Part shown: positions 8,577 to 17,760 of the stretch, piece by piece
Layout of the letters: each line of letters begins with the position of its first letter
Position numbering within the stretch: position 1 is the first letter of the stretch
NCBI RefSeq assembly: GCF_014799995.1
Contig: NZ_JAAVGY010000042.1
Span: 8,068 to 72,067, forward strand
Direction of reading: 5' to 3'
Length of the DNA: 64,000 nucleotides
Source: Helicobacter sp.
Lineage (GTDB): Bacteria; Campylobacterota; Campylobacteria; Campylobacterales; Helicobacteraceae
The notes under the pieces: model-generated
What the model was told of the DNA's origin: nothing
The model's database searches: none
The model's input: the letters and a program-made list of their open reading frames with translations, nothing else
Made by a program: the position numbers and the translations under genes

Positions 8577-9899
8577 TTATCCTTCCTTCTCAAAAGATTT
8601 TTTCGTAGCTTTTAAGCGCACAATTCTAGCCCCTTGCGTTATCAAAACCTCATAATCGCAGTGTTCATCGCTGATTCTATCCCCTACCACAGGCATACGT
8701 CCCAAGAGATTAAATACATAACCACCAATCGTTACTTGCTCTGTATCCTTTTCAAATTCAATCTCTAGCACATCGGCGACACGTTCTAAATCTAACATAC
8801 CATCAAAAGAATAAGAATCCTCATCTATCTTGTGGTAATCATCATTTTTCTTATCGTGTTCATCGCTAATATCCCCAATGACTTCCTCTAAAATATCCTC
8901 CATTGTCAGTAATCCAGCAGTTCCTCCATACTCATCTACGACAAGTGCGGTGTGGATTTGGCGGCGATTCATTTGGATTAGAATCTTTGAAATAGAAGCA
9001 CTTTCAGGCACGATAATAATCTCTCTTACGAGGCTTCCTAATTCTTTAGGGGGATTCTCACCCAACATTGTCTCAAGCAAATCCCGCAAATGCACCATTC
9101 CGATGATATTATCTTTGCCCTCTTTACAATAAGGATAACGTGTGTGCTTTGTAGATTTGACGATTTTTATATTTTCCTCATAAGTATTATCATCATACAA
9201 ACAAATCATATCTTTTCTAGGCGTCATAATTTCTTTTGCCATCGTGTCTGAAAAGCTTACAGCGTTTTGGATAATCTCATTTTCAATCGTATCTAAAAAG
9301 CCACCTTTCAAACTCTCGCCTACAATGATTTTTAATTCCTCTTCAGAATGCGCATTTTCCTCCCCCTCGCTTGCAGGTTTAATCCCCATTCTGCGCAAAG
9401 AAAACACTGCTAAATAATCAAAAATGCGAATGAGTGGGAAGAAAAGAATCCAAAACATATGCAAAGGTCTAGCGACAAACAACACCGCCTTTTCAGCCTT
9501 GGCAATTGCAACAGATTTTGGGATTAATTCCCCTGCCACGACATGCAGGAGTGTAATCAAGCTAAAAGCAACGACAAAGCTAACAGAATGCAGCAATACA
9601 GGATTCTTGCCTATAAAATATTGAAAAGGCGTTTCAAGCAAACGAGCAATTGCTGGCTCACCCACCCAACCTAAGCCTAAAGAAGAAAGCGTAATACCAA
9701 GCTGTGTCGCAGAAAGATAAGAATCTAACTTGCCCGTAATCTTAAGTGCTAGCTCCGCACTCGGCACTTCCCGCTTGGTTAGTTCCTCTAAACGCGAGCG
9801 GCGAATTTTGACGATTGCAAATTCAGAAAGCACAAAAAAACCATTTAACATTACCAAAAATAATGCAAAAATAGCCAAGAGAAACGACTCGGTTTCCAA
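8577..9899 (-). CDS. CNNM/HlyC-CorC family membrane protein with CBS domains
   Basis: The protein has an N-terminal DUF21/CNNM transmembrane domain (first about 190 residues, three to four spans, with GFFVLSEFAIVKIRRSR), a CBS pair (IMTPRKDMICLYDD, VVDEYGGTAGLLTMEDIL) and a C-terminal CorC_HlyC transporter-associated domain (about the last 80 residues). The family is linked to magnesium or cobalt homeostasis; the haemolysin name is historical. I favour the TTG at 9899 as start because AAGGAG lies five bases upstream and the first membrane span follows at once. An upstream ATG at 9944 would add 15 residues. Confidence 0.85.
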   Translation of the reverse strand: METESFLLAIFALFLVMLNGFFVLSEFAIVKIRRSRLEELTKREVPSAELALKITGKLDSYLSATQLGITLSSLGLGWVGEPAIARLLETPFQYFIGKNPVLLHSVSFVVAFSLITLLHVVAGELIPKSVAIAKAEKAVLFVARPLHMFWILFFPLIRIFDYLAVFSLRRMGIKPASEGEENAHSEEELKIIVGESLKGGFLDTIENEIIQNAVSFSDTMAKEIMTPRKDMICLYDDNTYEENIKIVKSTKHTRYPYCKEGKDNIIGMVHLRDLLETMLGENPPKELGSLVREIIIVPESASISKILIQMNRRQIHTALVVDEYGGTAGLLTMEDILEEVIGDISDEHDKKNDDYHKIDEDSYSFDGMLDLERVADVLEIEFEKDTEQVTIGGYVFNLLGRMPVVGDRISDEHCDYEVLITQGARIVRLKATKKSFEKEG

Positions 9900-9944
9900 A
9901 AAATCTCCTTGTTCAAAGATAGAAAAATTTTGTAATTTTAGCAT

Positions 9945-10251
9945 AATTTTATATTAAAATTTTAAAAATTTTCATTGTTGGCGTCTTTGCGAGGAAGTGC
10001 AACTAATGAAATACACAATTACAAAGTGATTTGCCACAAAATCCAAGGTAGAATCTTAATCCAAGATTCTATTATGAATTTAAGCTAAAACTACCCACTG
10101 CACAGAATCTTGCTTTAGTTTTGCGATTTTATTGCTTGAATATATTTAACTATGGATTACCACACAAGCCTAAAACTTGCTCACAATGGCAAGAGGTGGA
10201 ATCGCAAACGATAAATCAAGTCTCACAAGAAGTAAGCTTATCAATCTTTCA
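9945..10251. other. Intergenic region with a perfect hairpin
   Basis: No gene of credible length is seen in these 307 bases. A perfect 9-bp stem (TAGAATCTT at 10049-10057 and AAGATTCTA at 10063-10071) with an AATCC loop lies between yihY and the CNNM gene. It has no T-run on either side, so it is not a classical terminator. The stretch TGCGAGGAAGTGCAAC near 9990 loosely resembles the TGCGAG-type repeats upstream of flaB and may be a decayed copy. Confidence 0.4.
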
Positions 10252-11178
10252 TTACTCACTTTGAGATTCTAGCTCTTTAATAAACATCTCATCAATCCCG
10301 CGACTAAGGCTCATTCCAAAGAGTAAAATTGCCCACGAGAGATACACCCAAATAAACAAAAAAAGTAAAATACTAAAAGAACCATAAAGCGTTAAATAGG
10401 CTTTATTGTAAAACACATAATACACGAAACCCCATTTACAAATGGACCACAAAAGTGCGGTAATAAGCGAGCTTATCAAGGTATTTTTATTACTAATGTT
10501 TGTATTAGCGGAGATTTTAAAGAGCATAAAAAACACTGCCCACACCACAAAATAAGGTATTAGTTGAAAAAACCAAGCAATATAAGTGCTATAACCCAAT
10601 TCTTGCAAATACACATACGCTTGAGTGCTCAAATAGATTGAGAATAAAATCCCCAAAGGAAAAAGTGTCATACAAGTCCAATATACCGAGATAGAATCCC
10701 AAAATCCCCGCGCTTTGGAATGGAAAATCTTTCCTGCAATATCTTGGTAATTCTTAAAAAACAAAATAGAAGTGATAAACGCATAGATAAATCCCATTCC
10801 ACCGAGTTTTGTAGAGTTTTCTAAAAAGCTATCCATATAGGCTAAAAAAACATCGGAATGCGTAGGGATAAAATTTGTGATAATCAGATTCTTAAAGCTC
10901 TCTAAATATTCCTTAAACTCCGGCATTGCCGCGACAAGCGAAAAAATAATCAGAAGCATAGGCAAAAGCGCGAAAATCGTATAAAAGCTAAGACTTGAGG
11001 CAAAATAAAGCAAATCACCCTTTAAAAACACATACAAATAGCGCACGAGCAGCCATAATTTTTTGCAAATTGTTTTAAATAAATCTACGCTTAAGAGAGA
11101 TTGGAGTCGTGAAAGATTTTCGCGAGTCTTGAGTGGATTCTCTTGTGATTCTAAATCTTGTTCTTTAGGCGATTCCAT
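10252..11178 (-). CDS. YihY/BrkB family inner-membrane protein
   Basis: A 308-residue protein with about six membrane spans after a charged 40-residue N-terminus. The motifs GDLLYFASSLSFYTIFALLP and LYGSFSILLFLFIWVYLSW are characteristic of the YihY/BrkB family, once misnamed ribonuclease BN. The molecular function is not established. It ends the run of genes downstream of bioB (11-base gap), so co-transcription with topA-pnpox-bioB is possible. Confidence 0.85.
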   Translation of the reverse strand: MESPKEQDLESQENPLKTRENLSRLQSLLSVDLFKTICKKLWLLVRYLYVFLKGDLLYFASSLSFYTIFALLPMLLIIFSLVAAMPEFKEYLESFKNLIITNFIPTHSDVFLAYMDSFLENSTKLGGMGFIYAFITSILFFKNYQDIAGKIFHSKARGFWDSISVYWTCMTLFPLGILFSIYLSTQAYVYLQELGYSTYIAWFFQLIPYFVVWAVFFMLFKISANTNISNKNTLISSLITALLWSICKWGFVYYVFYNKAYLTLYGSFSILLFLFIWVYLSWAILLFGMSLSRGIDEMFIKELESQSE

Positions 11179-11189
11179 TTATCTTAATC

Positions 11190-12029
11190 CTACGCGCAAC
11201 TTGTCGCAATTCCATATCCATAAGCCTTGATACGTTCCACTTCTTCTTTTGGCGTATTGCCCTTAGTGGTTAGATAATCCCCCAACACCACCGCATTAAT
11301 GCCACATTCAAAAAGCATTTTTTGGTTTTCTCCAAAGACGCGTTCGCGCCCTCCTGCAATCATCAAACGCGCATTGGGTAAATATTCTCGTGCGAGTTTG
11401 ACGCATTCTAATGCTTCTTCTTGGCTTAGAATCTCTTGACTAAGCGGCAAGGCAGGATTGGGGATAAAAAAATTAATCGGCGCACTGTGAGGATTCAAGG
11501 TGCGCAAAGCAGACAATAAGTCTATTCTATCTTGCCAACTCTCTCCCAAACCAAAGATTCCGCCACTGCATAGCCCAAGCCCTGCCTTTAATGTATTTTC
11601 ACAAGTTGCATACCGCTCCTTAAAGTCGTGGGTTGTGCAAATTTTTGGAAAGAAATTTTGGCTTGTTTCAAGATTGTGATTGTAGCTTGCGATTCCGGCA
11701 TTTTTCAGCTCTATCAAAGATTCCACGCTTGCGATTCCATTACAACCAATCAAATGCAAGTGCAAGCCCTCTTTAGAGATTGCACGCGCAGCTTCTGCAA
11801 TATATTCTGTTCGTTTGGAATCTAAATTGCGTCCGCTCGTAACAAGACAGAATCCCAACGCACCATTTTCACTTGCTCTTTTTGCTTCCTCTAGGATTTG
11901 TGGAATTGGCTTGTATTTATAACGTTCAATGTCTGCATTATACTTCGCACTTTGGGTGCAATATGCGCAATCCTCTGCGCAACTCCCACTAGAAACATTG
12001 CAAATCGTACATAAAAAAATTTCACTCAT
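11190..12029 (-). CDS. bioB: Biotin synthase
   Basis: BioB is a radical SAM enzyme that inserts sulfur into dethiobiotin. The cluster motif CAEDCAYC (C-x3-C-x2-C) is near residues 17-24, and the auxiliary-cluster region is recognisable (GCNGIASVES, YNHNLETS, GGIFGLGES, AGGRERVF). At 279 residues it is the short form usual in Campylobacterota. The ATG at 12029 directly follows the stop of the upstream flavin-oxidase-fold gene. Confidence 0.93.
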   Translation of the reverse strand: MSEIFLCTICNVSSGSCAEDCAYCTQSAKYNADIERYKYKPIPQILEEAKRASENGALGFCLVTSGRNLDSKRTEYIAEAARAISKEGLHLHLIGCNGIASVESLIELKNAGIASYNHNLETSQNFFPKICTTHDFKERYATCENTLKAGLGLCSGGIFGLGESWQDRIDLLSALRTLNPHSAPINFFIPNPALPLSQEILSQEEALECVKLAREYLPNARLMIAGGRERVFGENQKMLFECGINAVVLGDYLTTKGNTPKEEVERIKAYGYGIATSCA

Positions 12030-12434
12030 TTAAGATTCCTTAATCACTTCTTCGCGTCCGCTTAGGCTTTGGATTTTGATACTAGGATTCTTGAAATAAA
12101 AAACAGAAAAATCCGCATTTGTGGGGCTTCCATAAATTTCTTTTAGGATAGGATATTTTGCAAACATTGCCTCTTTGACTTCTGCATTCTCCTCAAACAC
12201 CACTTCCGCACGGATTCTTACCCAAGTTTCCTTAGAGTCAAAAGCACAAAGCTCTACATTAGAAAAATTCTGTATATGTTTTACCATTCCTTTGGTCTTG
12301 GAGGTGCAATAATAAAGCTTACCCTGATGCAACAAAGGAGACTGAATCGGGCGCACGCGCGGATTACCACAAGTGCCCTTAGTTGCCAAAAATCCTACAT
12401 TCTTATCTAAAAAATCCAAAACTTCTTGTGTCAT
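12030..12434 (-). CDS. Pyridoxamine 5'-phosphate oxidase-fold protein
   Basis: A 134-residue split-barrel flavin-binding protein: VGFLATKGTCGNPRVRPI is the N-terminal strand pair, followed by GKLYYCTSKTKGMVKHI and WVRIRAEVVF. Proteins of this size are usually FMN- or heme-binding oxidoreductases of unknown substrate, not true PdxH. It sits between topA (18-base gap) and bioB (no gap), so it is probably co-transcribed with them. Confidence 0.8.
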   Translation of the reverse strand: MTQEVLDFLDKNVGFLATKGTCGNPRVRPIQSPLLHQGKLYYCTSKTKGMVKHIQNFSNVELCAFDSKETWVRIRAEVVFEENAEVKEAMFAKYPILKEIYGSPTNADFSVFYFKNPSIKIQSLSGREEVIKES

Positions 12435-12452
12435 TTGATTCCTTTTGTTAAA

Positions 12453-14702
12453 TTAATCTTTTAAATCAGCCAAAGCTTCCGTGTCCTCTATCCGCTCCTT
12501 ACACGCGATACATTCTAGCACGGGCTTCTTGCGGAATGTGCGCCTTGCCATTAGGGATTGGCATTTGGGACAACGATGATTTGTCGGGGGAAAATTCGCG
12601 ATAAAATTGCATTTAGGATAATTCGCACAACCATAAAATTTCCCGCGCCTACTGCTTCTCTCCAAAATCTCCCCGCCACATTTGGGACATTTCACGCCCT
12701 CTAAGGCTTGTGGAGCGGATTTTTGGAAGGAGTTTAAGGATTTTGTATTTTTACATTCTGGATAACCGCTACACGCGAGAAATTCTCCATTTCTACCGTG
12801 TTTTTTCACCATTTCTTTGCCGCATTTTTCACACACACCAAAGCTTTGGGATTCTTCACTTGATGCGTTGGATTCTTTTTGAATATACTTACATTTAGGA
12901 TAACCACTACAACCGACAAACTCTCCATATCGCCCATTTCTACGCACCAATTCCTTGCCACAAAGCGGGCAAGTTTCGCCTGTTGGAATCGTGAGTTTTT
13001 GGCTCTGAATGTTGGTTTTGCCCTCGCTAATCTTTTGGATAAAAGGCTCATAAAAACGCCATAATAGTTGCTGCCAATCCTGCTTGGATTCCGCTACCTC
13101 ATCTAATTTTTCCTCTAAATGCGCAGTGAATTTAGAATCCACAATCTCATTGAAATGTTGCTCTAGCAATTCCACCACCTTAAAGGCAACTTCTTGAGGT
13201 TTGATTTGCTTTTTTTCTATCGCAATATAATCCCGCGAAGTCAGCAGAGAAATCGTAGGCGCATAGGTGCTTGGGCGTCCAATGCCAAGAGATTCCAAAG
13301 TCTTAATGAGGCTTGCTTCAGAAAACCTTGCGGGCGGTTCTGTCGCGTGCTCTTGCTCTTTGCATTTCTCTAATTGCATTGCGCTTCCGACTTCTAAGAG
13401 TGGCAATAATTTATCTTTGCCCTCATTTCCAAGCACGTGATAGAAGCCATCAAAGACGAGCTTGCTCCCACTTGCCTTTAAGAGTGCTGTGCCGCTATGA
13501 ATCCATAAGCTTTGTGATTCAAATTCCGCATCGCTCATTTGAGAGGCAAAGAATCGCTTATAAATCAAGGAATAGAGTTTGAGCTCATCACCCTTTAAAT
13601 ACTGCGCGGCAATTTGCGGTGTGAAATCCATTAAGGTAGGACGAATCGCCTCGTGCGCCTCCTGTGCGCCCTTTGCCTTAGTGGCATAGACTTTTGGCTT
13701 GGCTGGCACATATTCCTTGCCATAGGTTTTAGCAATGAGATTACGTGCTTCCTCTTGCGCAATCTTGGCGATATTTAGGCTATCAGTTCTCATATAGGTA
13801 ATTACACCCATAGAGCCTTTATGTGTTAGCACTCCCTCATAGAGATTTTGTGCTGCTTTCATCGTGCGTGAGGGAGAGAATCCAAGCAGTGAGCTTGCGC
13901 TTTGTTGTAAAGTGGAAGTCATAAAAGGCGGTGGAGTGGCTGTTTTTCGTTTCTTATTATCAATCTTTTGAATCTTGAAGCTTGATTTTTTAAGGGATTC
14001 CACAATGTTTTTTGCCTCTTTTAGCTCCTGTAAACTAAGCTTTTCTATCTTTTTCCCTCCAAATTCCACGAGCTCCGCTTCTATGCCTTTGACTTTTTTA
14101 TCAGGCGCGGCGAAGCTGCTTTCAATCACATAATAAGTTATGGGCTTGAAATTCAAAATCTCCTTTTCCCTATCTACAATAATTTTTAACGCGCTACTTT
14201 GCACCCTGCCCGCACTCAAACCCCGCTGGATTTTAGAGGCAATCAAAGGGCTTAGACGATAGCCTACGATTCTATCTAATAATCGCCTTGCTTGCTGTGC
14301 ATTGACTTTGTCCATATCAATGAAGCGCGGATTTTTCAAAGAATCCTCAATCGCCTTTTGTGTGATTTCGTGAAACACGATTCTAGGGAGCTTATGCGGG
14401 TCTTTATCAATGGCTGTGGCGATATGATAGCCAATCGCCTCCCCCTCTCTATCCTCATCGGTTGCGATATAAATTTCTTTGGAATTTTTTGCTAGTTTTT
14501 TCAGCTCATTCACCACCGCTTTATGCGATGTGTCAATTTTATATTCTGGAATAAAGGTTTGGTTTTCAATCTTGATACCAAAGGTGTGTTTGGGCAAATC
14601 ACGAATATGTCCCTTAGAAGCAATCACTTCATATTTATTTCCCAAGAAATTCTTAATCGTTCGTGCCTTTGTCGGAGATTCTACAATGATTAAACTTTTC
14701 AA
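12453..14702 (-). CDS. topA: DNA topoisomerase I
   Basis: This 749-residue type IA topoisomerase relaxes negative supercoils. The N-terminal TOPRIM domain begins MKSLIIVESPTKARTI and has the ATDEDREGEAI metal site. The catalytic tyrosine lies in GVITYMRTDS, roughly residue 305. The C-terminus has four cysteine-pair zinc modules, starting CPLCGKEL, CEKCGKEM, CPKCGGEI and CPKCQSL. Length and order match Helicobacter TopA. Start ATG at 14702. Confidence 0.95.
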   Translation of the reverse strand: MKSLIIVESPTKARTIKNFLGNKYEVIASKGHIRDLPKHTFGIKIENQTFIPEYKIDTSHKAVVNELKKLAKNSKEIYIATDEDREGEAIGYHIATAIDKDPHKLPRIVFHEITQKAIEDSLKNPRFIDMDKVNAQQARRLLDRIVGYRLSPLIASKIQRGLSAGRVQSSALKIIVDREKEILNFKPITYYVIESSFAAPDKKVKGIEAELVEFGGKKIEKLSLQELKEAKNIVESLKKSSFKIQKIDNKKRKTATPPPFMTSTLQQSASSLLGFSPSRTMKAAQNLYEGVLTHKGSMGVITYMRTDSLNIAKIAQEEARNLIAKTYGKEYVPAKPKVYATKAKGAQEAHEAIRPTLMDFTPQIAAQYLKGDELKLYSLIYKRFFASQMSDAEFESQSLWIHSGTALLKASGSKLVFDGFYHVLGNEGKDKLLPLLEVGSAMQLEKCKEQEHATEPPARFSEASLIKTLESLGIGRPSTYAPTISLLTSRDYIAIEKKQIKPQEVAFKVVELLEQHFNEIVDSKFTAHLEEKLDEVAESKQDWQQLLWRFYEPFIQKISEGKTNIQSQKLTIPTGETCPLCGKELVRRNGRYGEFVGCSGYPKCKYIQKESNASSEESQSFGVCEKCGKEMVKKHGRNGEFLACSGYPECKNTKSLNSFQKSAPQALEGVKCPKCGGEILERSSRRGKFYGCANYPKCNFIANFPPTNHRCPKCQSLMARRTFRKKPVLECIACKERIEDTEALADLKD

Positions 14703-14835
14703 ATTTCTACCTTAGAATTTATAATTTAAATTTTGCTAATCATACAAAAATTTGCACTAAAATTTCAAGATTCTTTAAAAGGCTTACAAAATTTACCCTT
14801 GCAAGTGTCGTTTATTTCGTCCTTGTGAGCAAGTT

Positions 14836-15687
14836 TTACTTGAGTAATCCATTCATAAAATCCTTATAAATTTCCCCGCCGATTTGTGATTTCGCAAAGG
14901 CAATGAAATAATCATTGCGCACACTTGGCTTGTTATACTCCAAAGGCTGCTTAGTCTTGCAATCTAGTATCACTCCGCCCGCTTCCTCTAGCACGATTTC
15001 ACACGCCGCCATATCCCATTCACTCGTGCCATTGAAGCGTGGATACAAGTCTGCTTTACCCTCTGCGAGTGCGCAAACTTTAAGTGATGAACCACACTTT
15101 TGCGCTTTAAGATGATATTTTTGAAAAAATTCTTGTGTCTCTTGCGTGCTATGAAACATAGAATCGCAAGCGATGATTTGCGTATCCTGAATGATTCTAT
15201 CGCCACTTAACTTATGTTTATTTTTCTCTAACCATAGCGCATTAAACGTTTGAGATTCCAACGCACCTTGGAGCTTTTCTACCTCATAAGCAAAACTCCC
15301 AAAGCTTTTTAAAGCAATAAAAAGCTGATGAAACACCGGCGCATAAACGACACCTAGAATCGGACGCTTTTGGTGGATTAGGGCAATATTAATCGTCCAA
15401 CCGCCATTTTGAGCCAAAAAATCCTTTGTGCCATCAAGCGGGTCAATGAGCCAATAATATTCCAAACTTTTGCGCTCTTCATAGTCCAAAATCGCCTCTT
15501 CAGAGCAAATTTTATAAGGCGAATTCTCCTGTAATTCTCGCATAATCAGCGCATTAGATTCTAAATCCGCTTGCGTGATAGGCGAGGAATCCTTTTTAAG
15601 TTTAAAATCCTCCAGCCCATAATATTGCAAGGCTACTTTCCCGGCTTTGATTGCGATAATAGCGCATTGATAGAGTAAATTTTGCAT
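14836..15687 (-). CDS. cysQ: CysQ-like 3'(2'),5'-bisphosphate nucleotidase / inositol-phosphatase family
   Basis: A Li+-sensitive, Mg2+-dependent phosphatase of the inositol monophosphatase superfamily. Metal motifs are present: EEAI (in YKICSEEAILDYEE), WLIDPLDGTKDFL, and TSEWDMAACEIVLEEAGG near the C-terminus. CysQ hydrolyses PAP/PAPS by-products. The ATG at 15687 has an AAGGA site five bases upstream; a frame extension to 15726 lacks support. A role related to the CysC-like kinase at 17761 is possible but unproven. Confidence 0.8.
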   Translation of the reverse strand: MQNLLYQCAIIAIKAGKVALQYYGLEDFKLKKDSSPITQADLESNALIMRELQENSPYKICSEEAILDYEERKSLEYYWLIDPLDGTKDFLAQNGGWTINIALIHQKRPILGVVYAPVFHQLFIALKSFGSFAYEVEKLQGALESQTFNALWLEKNKHKLSGDRIIQDTQIIACDSMFHSTQETQEFFQKYHLKAQKCGSSLKVCALAEGKADLYPRFNGTSEWDMAACEIVLEEAGGVILDCKTKQPLEYNKPSVRNDYFIAFAKSQIGGEIYKDFMNGLLK

Positions 15688-15790
15688 ACATTTCCTTAAA
15701 AAAATAAATCTTAAATTTATATCCAAACTATCCTTTAAAGCAAACCAATTTTTGCGATTCCGCTACTTACAATCAAAATTAAAGAAATTC

Positions 15791-15799
15791 TGATACAAT
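15791..15799 (+). promoter_or_regulatory. Candidate extended -10 promoter for the two-domain glycosyltransferase
   Basis: The sequence TGATACAAT is an extended -10 element (TGn-TACAAT) 29 bases before the ATG at 15828. It lies in the short divergent region between cysQ and the glycosyltransferase gene. No -35 box is evident. Confidence 0.45.
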
Positions 15800-15827
15800 A
15801 GCACATAAAAACTAAGGTTGCTTGCTT

Positions 15828-16976
15828 ATGGATTTCTCCAAAACTTCTGCAGTGATTCTTGTCAAAAATGGCGGGCAAACTCTACAAGAATGCCTAGAAT
15901 CCTTAAACTGCTTTGATGAAATCGTCTTGCTTGATAACCAAAGCACTGACAATACTTTAGAAATTGCCACAACTTTTAAAAAACACTTCCCAAACCTTAC
16001 GATTCATCATAGCGAATTTATAGGCTTTGGAGCTTTAAAGAATCTCGCGGTCTCTTATGCAAAAAATGAATGGATTTTTCTGATTGACGCGGACGAGGTT
16101 TTAGAGAAAGATTGCTTAGAGGAGCTCAAAACTATTCATTTAAAACAAGAAAATATCCTTGCCCTGCCTAGAAAGAATCTCTATAAGGGAGAGTGGATTA
16201 AAGCGTGCGGTTGGTATCCAGACTATGTCCTAAGAGTATTCAATAAATCTTTCACCCGCTTTAACGACAATGCAGTGCATGAAAGCCTCATTATCCCATC
16301 TAATGCAGAAATCATCAAAACACAAAATGGCTTGAAACACTATGCCTATGAGGATATTTACACCCTGCTTGAAAAAATGCAAAAATACTCTAATCTTTGG
16401 GCGCAACAAAATCTACACAAAAAAAGCTCTATGGGACGAAGCATTATTCGCAGCCTATGGAAGTTTATTAGAGATTATTTTCTAAAAAAAGGCTTTTTAT
16501 ATGGCTATAAGGGCTTTGTGATAAGCCTTTGCAATGCGTTAGGAGTGTTTTTCAAATACGCCAAACTCTATGAACTCACACACAAGATTCCCACTTGCTC
16601 TTTGATTATCACCACTTATAATAGCAAGGATTATTTGCGCTCCGTGCTTCAAAGTGTTAAGAATCTTGATTACCTGCCAAAGGAAGTTTTAATCGCCGAT
16701 GATGGAAGCACAGAAGAAACCGCCCTGCTCATCAAAGAATTTCAAAAGACTTTCCCCTGCCCTCTTTTGCATATTTGGCAAGAAGATGAGGGGTTTAGAT
16801 TAAATACGATTCGCAACAAGGCAATCAATGCAGCAAGAGGGGAGTATATTATCCTCATTGATGGGAATATGGTGCTAGAGCCCCATTTCATCAAGGATCA
16901 TTTAGATTTTGCTAAGCATAAGGTAGTTTTGCAAGGATCTAGGATCATCTTGCAATTTATTCACCACAAACAATAA
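15828..16976 (+). CDS. Two-domain LgtF-like lipooligosaccharide glucosyltransferase, 3' truncated
   Basis: Residues 1 to about 250 form a GT2 domain of the WaaE/LgtF type (SAVILVKNGGQTLQECL, LIDADEV, YKGEWIKACGWYPDYVLR). A second GT2 domain starts near residue 253 (CSLIITTYNSKDYL, IADDGSTEET, DGNMV) and reaches the conserved LQGSR motif. The frame then ends within about ten residues (ILQFIHHKQ). Two-domain LOS glucosyltransferases such as Campylobacter Cj1135 are about 515 residues; this has 382, so the end of domain two is missing. The last 75 bases overlap the tail of a broken minus-strand GT2 gene, which suggests a rearrangement joined two gene ends. ATG 15828 was preferred over TTG 15822. 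Confidence 0.8.
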   Translation: MDFSKTSAVILVKNGGQTLQECLESLNCFDEIVLLDNQSTDNTLEIATTFKKHFPNLTIHHSEFIGFGALKNLAVSYAKNEWIFLIDADEVLEKDCLEELKTIHLKQENILALPRKNLYKGEWIKACGWYPDYVLRVFNKSFTRFNDNAVHESLIIPSNAEIIKTQNGLKHYAYEDIYTLLEKMQKYSNLWAQQNLHKKSSMGRSIIRSLWKFIRDYFLKKGFLYGYKGFVISLCNALGVFFKYAKLYELTHKIPTCSLIITTYNSKDYLRSVLQSVKNLDYLPKEVLIADDGSTEETALLIKEFQKTFPCPLLHIWQEDEGFRLNTIRNKAINAARGEYIILIDGNMVLEPHFIKDHLDFAKHKVVLQGSRIILQFIHHKQ

Positions 16977-17677
16977 ATCGTCAGCACCAATTTTCATTTT
17001 TTGCAAATCCCTTGACTTGGTTGATGAATCTTCATTATGACGATAAATATAAAGAAACTCATTTAGGACTTTGATTTTATGGCATAACATTAAATAAGAA
17101 GTACTAAACAACGCATCTTCTGATAGTGTGATATTTCTCTCAAGATTGTTTAGGTGTAACTGAATATTTTTGAGGTATAAATCCCTCTTGAATGCTTTAA
17201 GAACTATACTATTAAACATATTTACCCCCCAGCACAATAGAATTCTTTAAATTCCTCTAGCGTTAAAATTGAGTTTGGGTAAAAAAATTTGAAGACTTTG
17301 TCAATACTCCTTGCTTTAAATCCTTATAATGAAAAACAGAGCAAATCATTATCCAAAAACTCTTGATAAACCTTTTCGCAAGCTTGCATTTCTAACAAAT
17401 CATCTCCATCGCAAAACATAATAATTTCTGCTTCTGCAGACTTTACTCCCTCAAATCTAGCCTTTAACAATCCAAGGTTCTTTTGGTTATGAATGATTTT
17501 GATTCTTTTGTCTTGATTGGCAAACTCCTTAACAATCTCCATACTCTTGTCTGTTCCACAATCATCTACGACGATAATTTCTATATCCTGTAAGCTTTGC
17601 TTAAGACAACTCTGTATGGCTTCTGCTATAAAATTTTCTACATTAAACACGGGTATAATTACAGAAAGCTTACTCAT
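16902..17677 (-). pseudogene. Frameshifted family 2 glycosyltransferase
   Basis: The N-terminal part (17677 to 17324, 117 codons) is a normal GT2 start: MSKLSVIIPVFNVENFI, VVDDCGTDKS and FCDGDD, ending at a stop after DLLCFSL. Later protein-like segments lie in other frames: HYKDLKQGV, then YPNSILTLEEFKEFYCAGG, then MFNSIVLKAFKRDLYLKNI to SEDALFSTSYLML. The frame changes coincide with a T5 run, a T7 run near 17281-17288 and a G6 run at 17225-17230. Read together this is one glycosyltransferase with at least three frameshifts. Its 3' end is also cut at the junction with the plus-strand gene. Sequencing errors at homopolymers are the alternative, but three within about 110 bases plus the truncation favour a pseudogene. 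Confidence 0.75.
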
Positions 17678-17760
17678 CTCTCAAATCTCCAAATCAGTTT
17701 TAATTTTATCGCTTTAATTGATTATTTTGATTTCTCTAAACAAATCCTAAATGGTAAATA

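Noticed and set aside
17225..17230. G6 run in the broken GT2 gene as a twelfth phase-variable tract
   Set aside because: Six G is too short for efficient slippage, and the gene has at least two other frameshifts and a missing 3' end.
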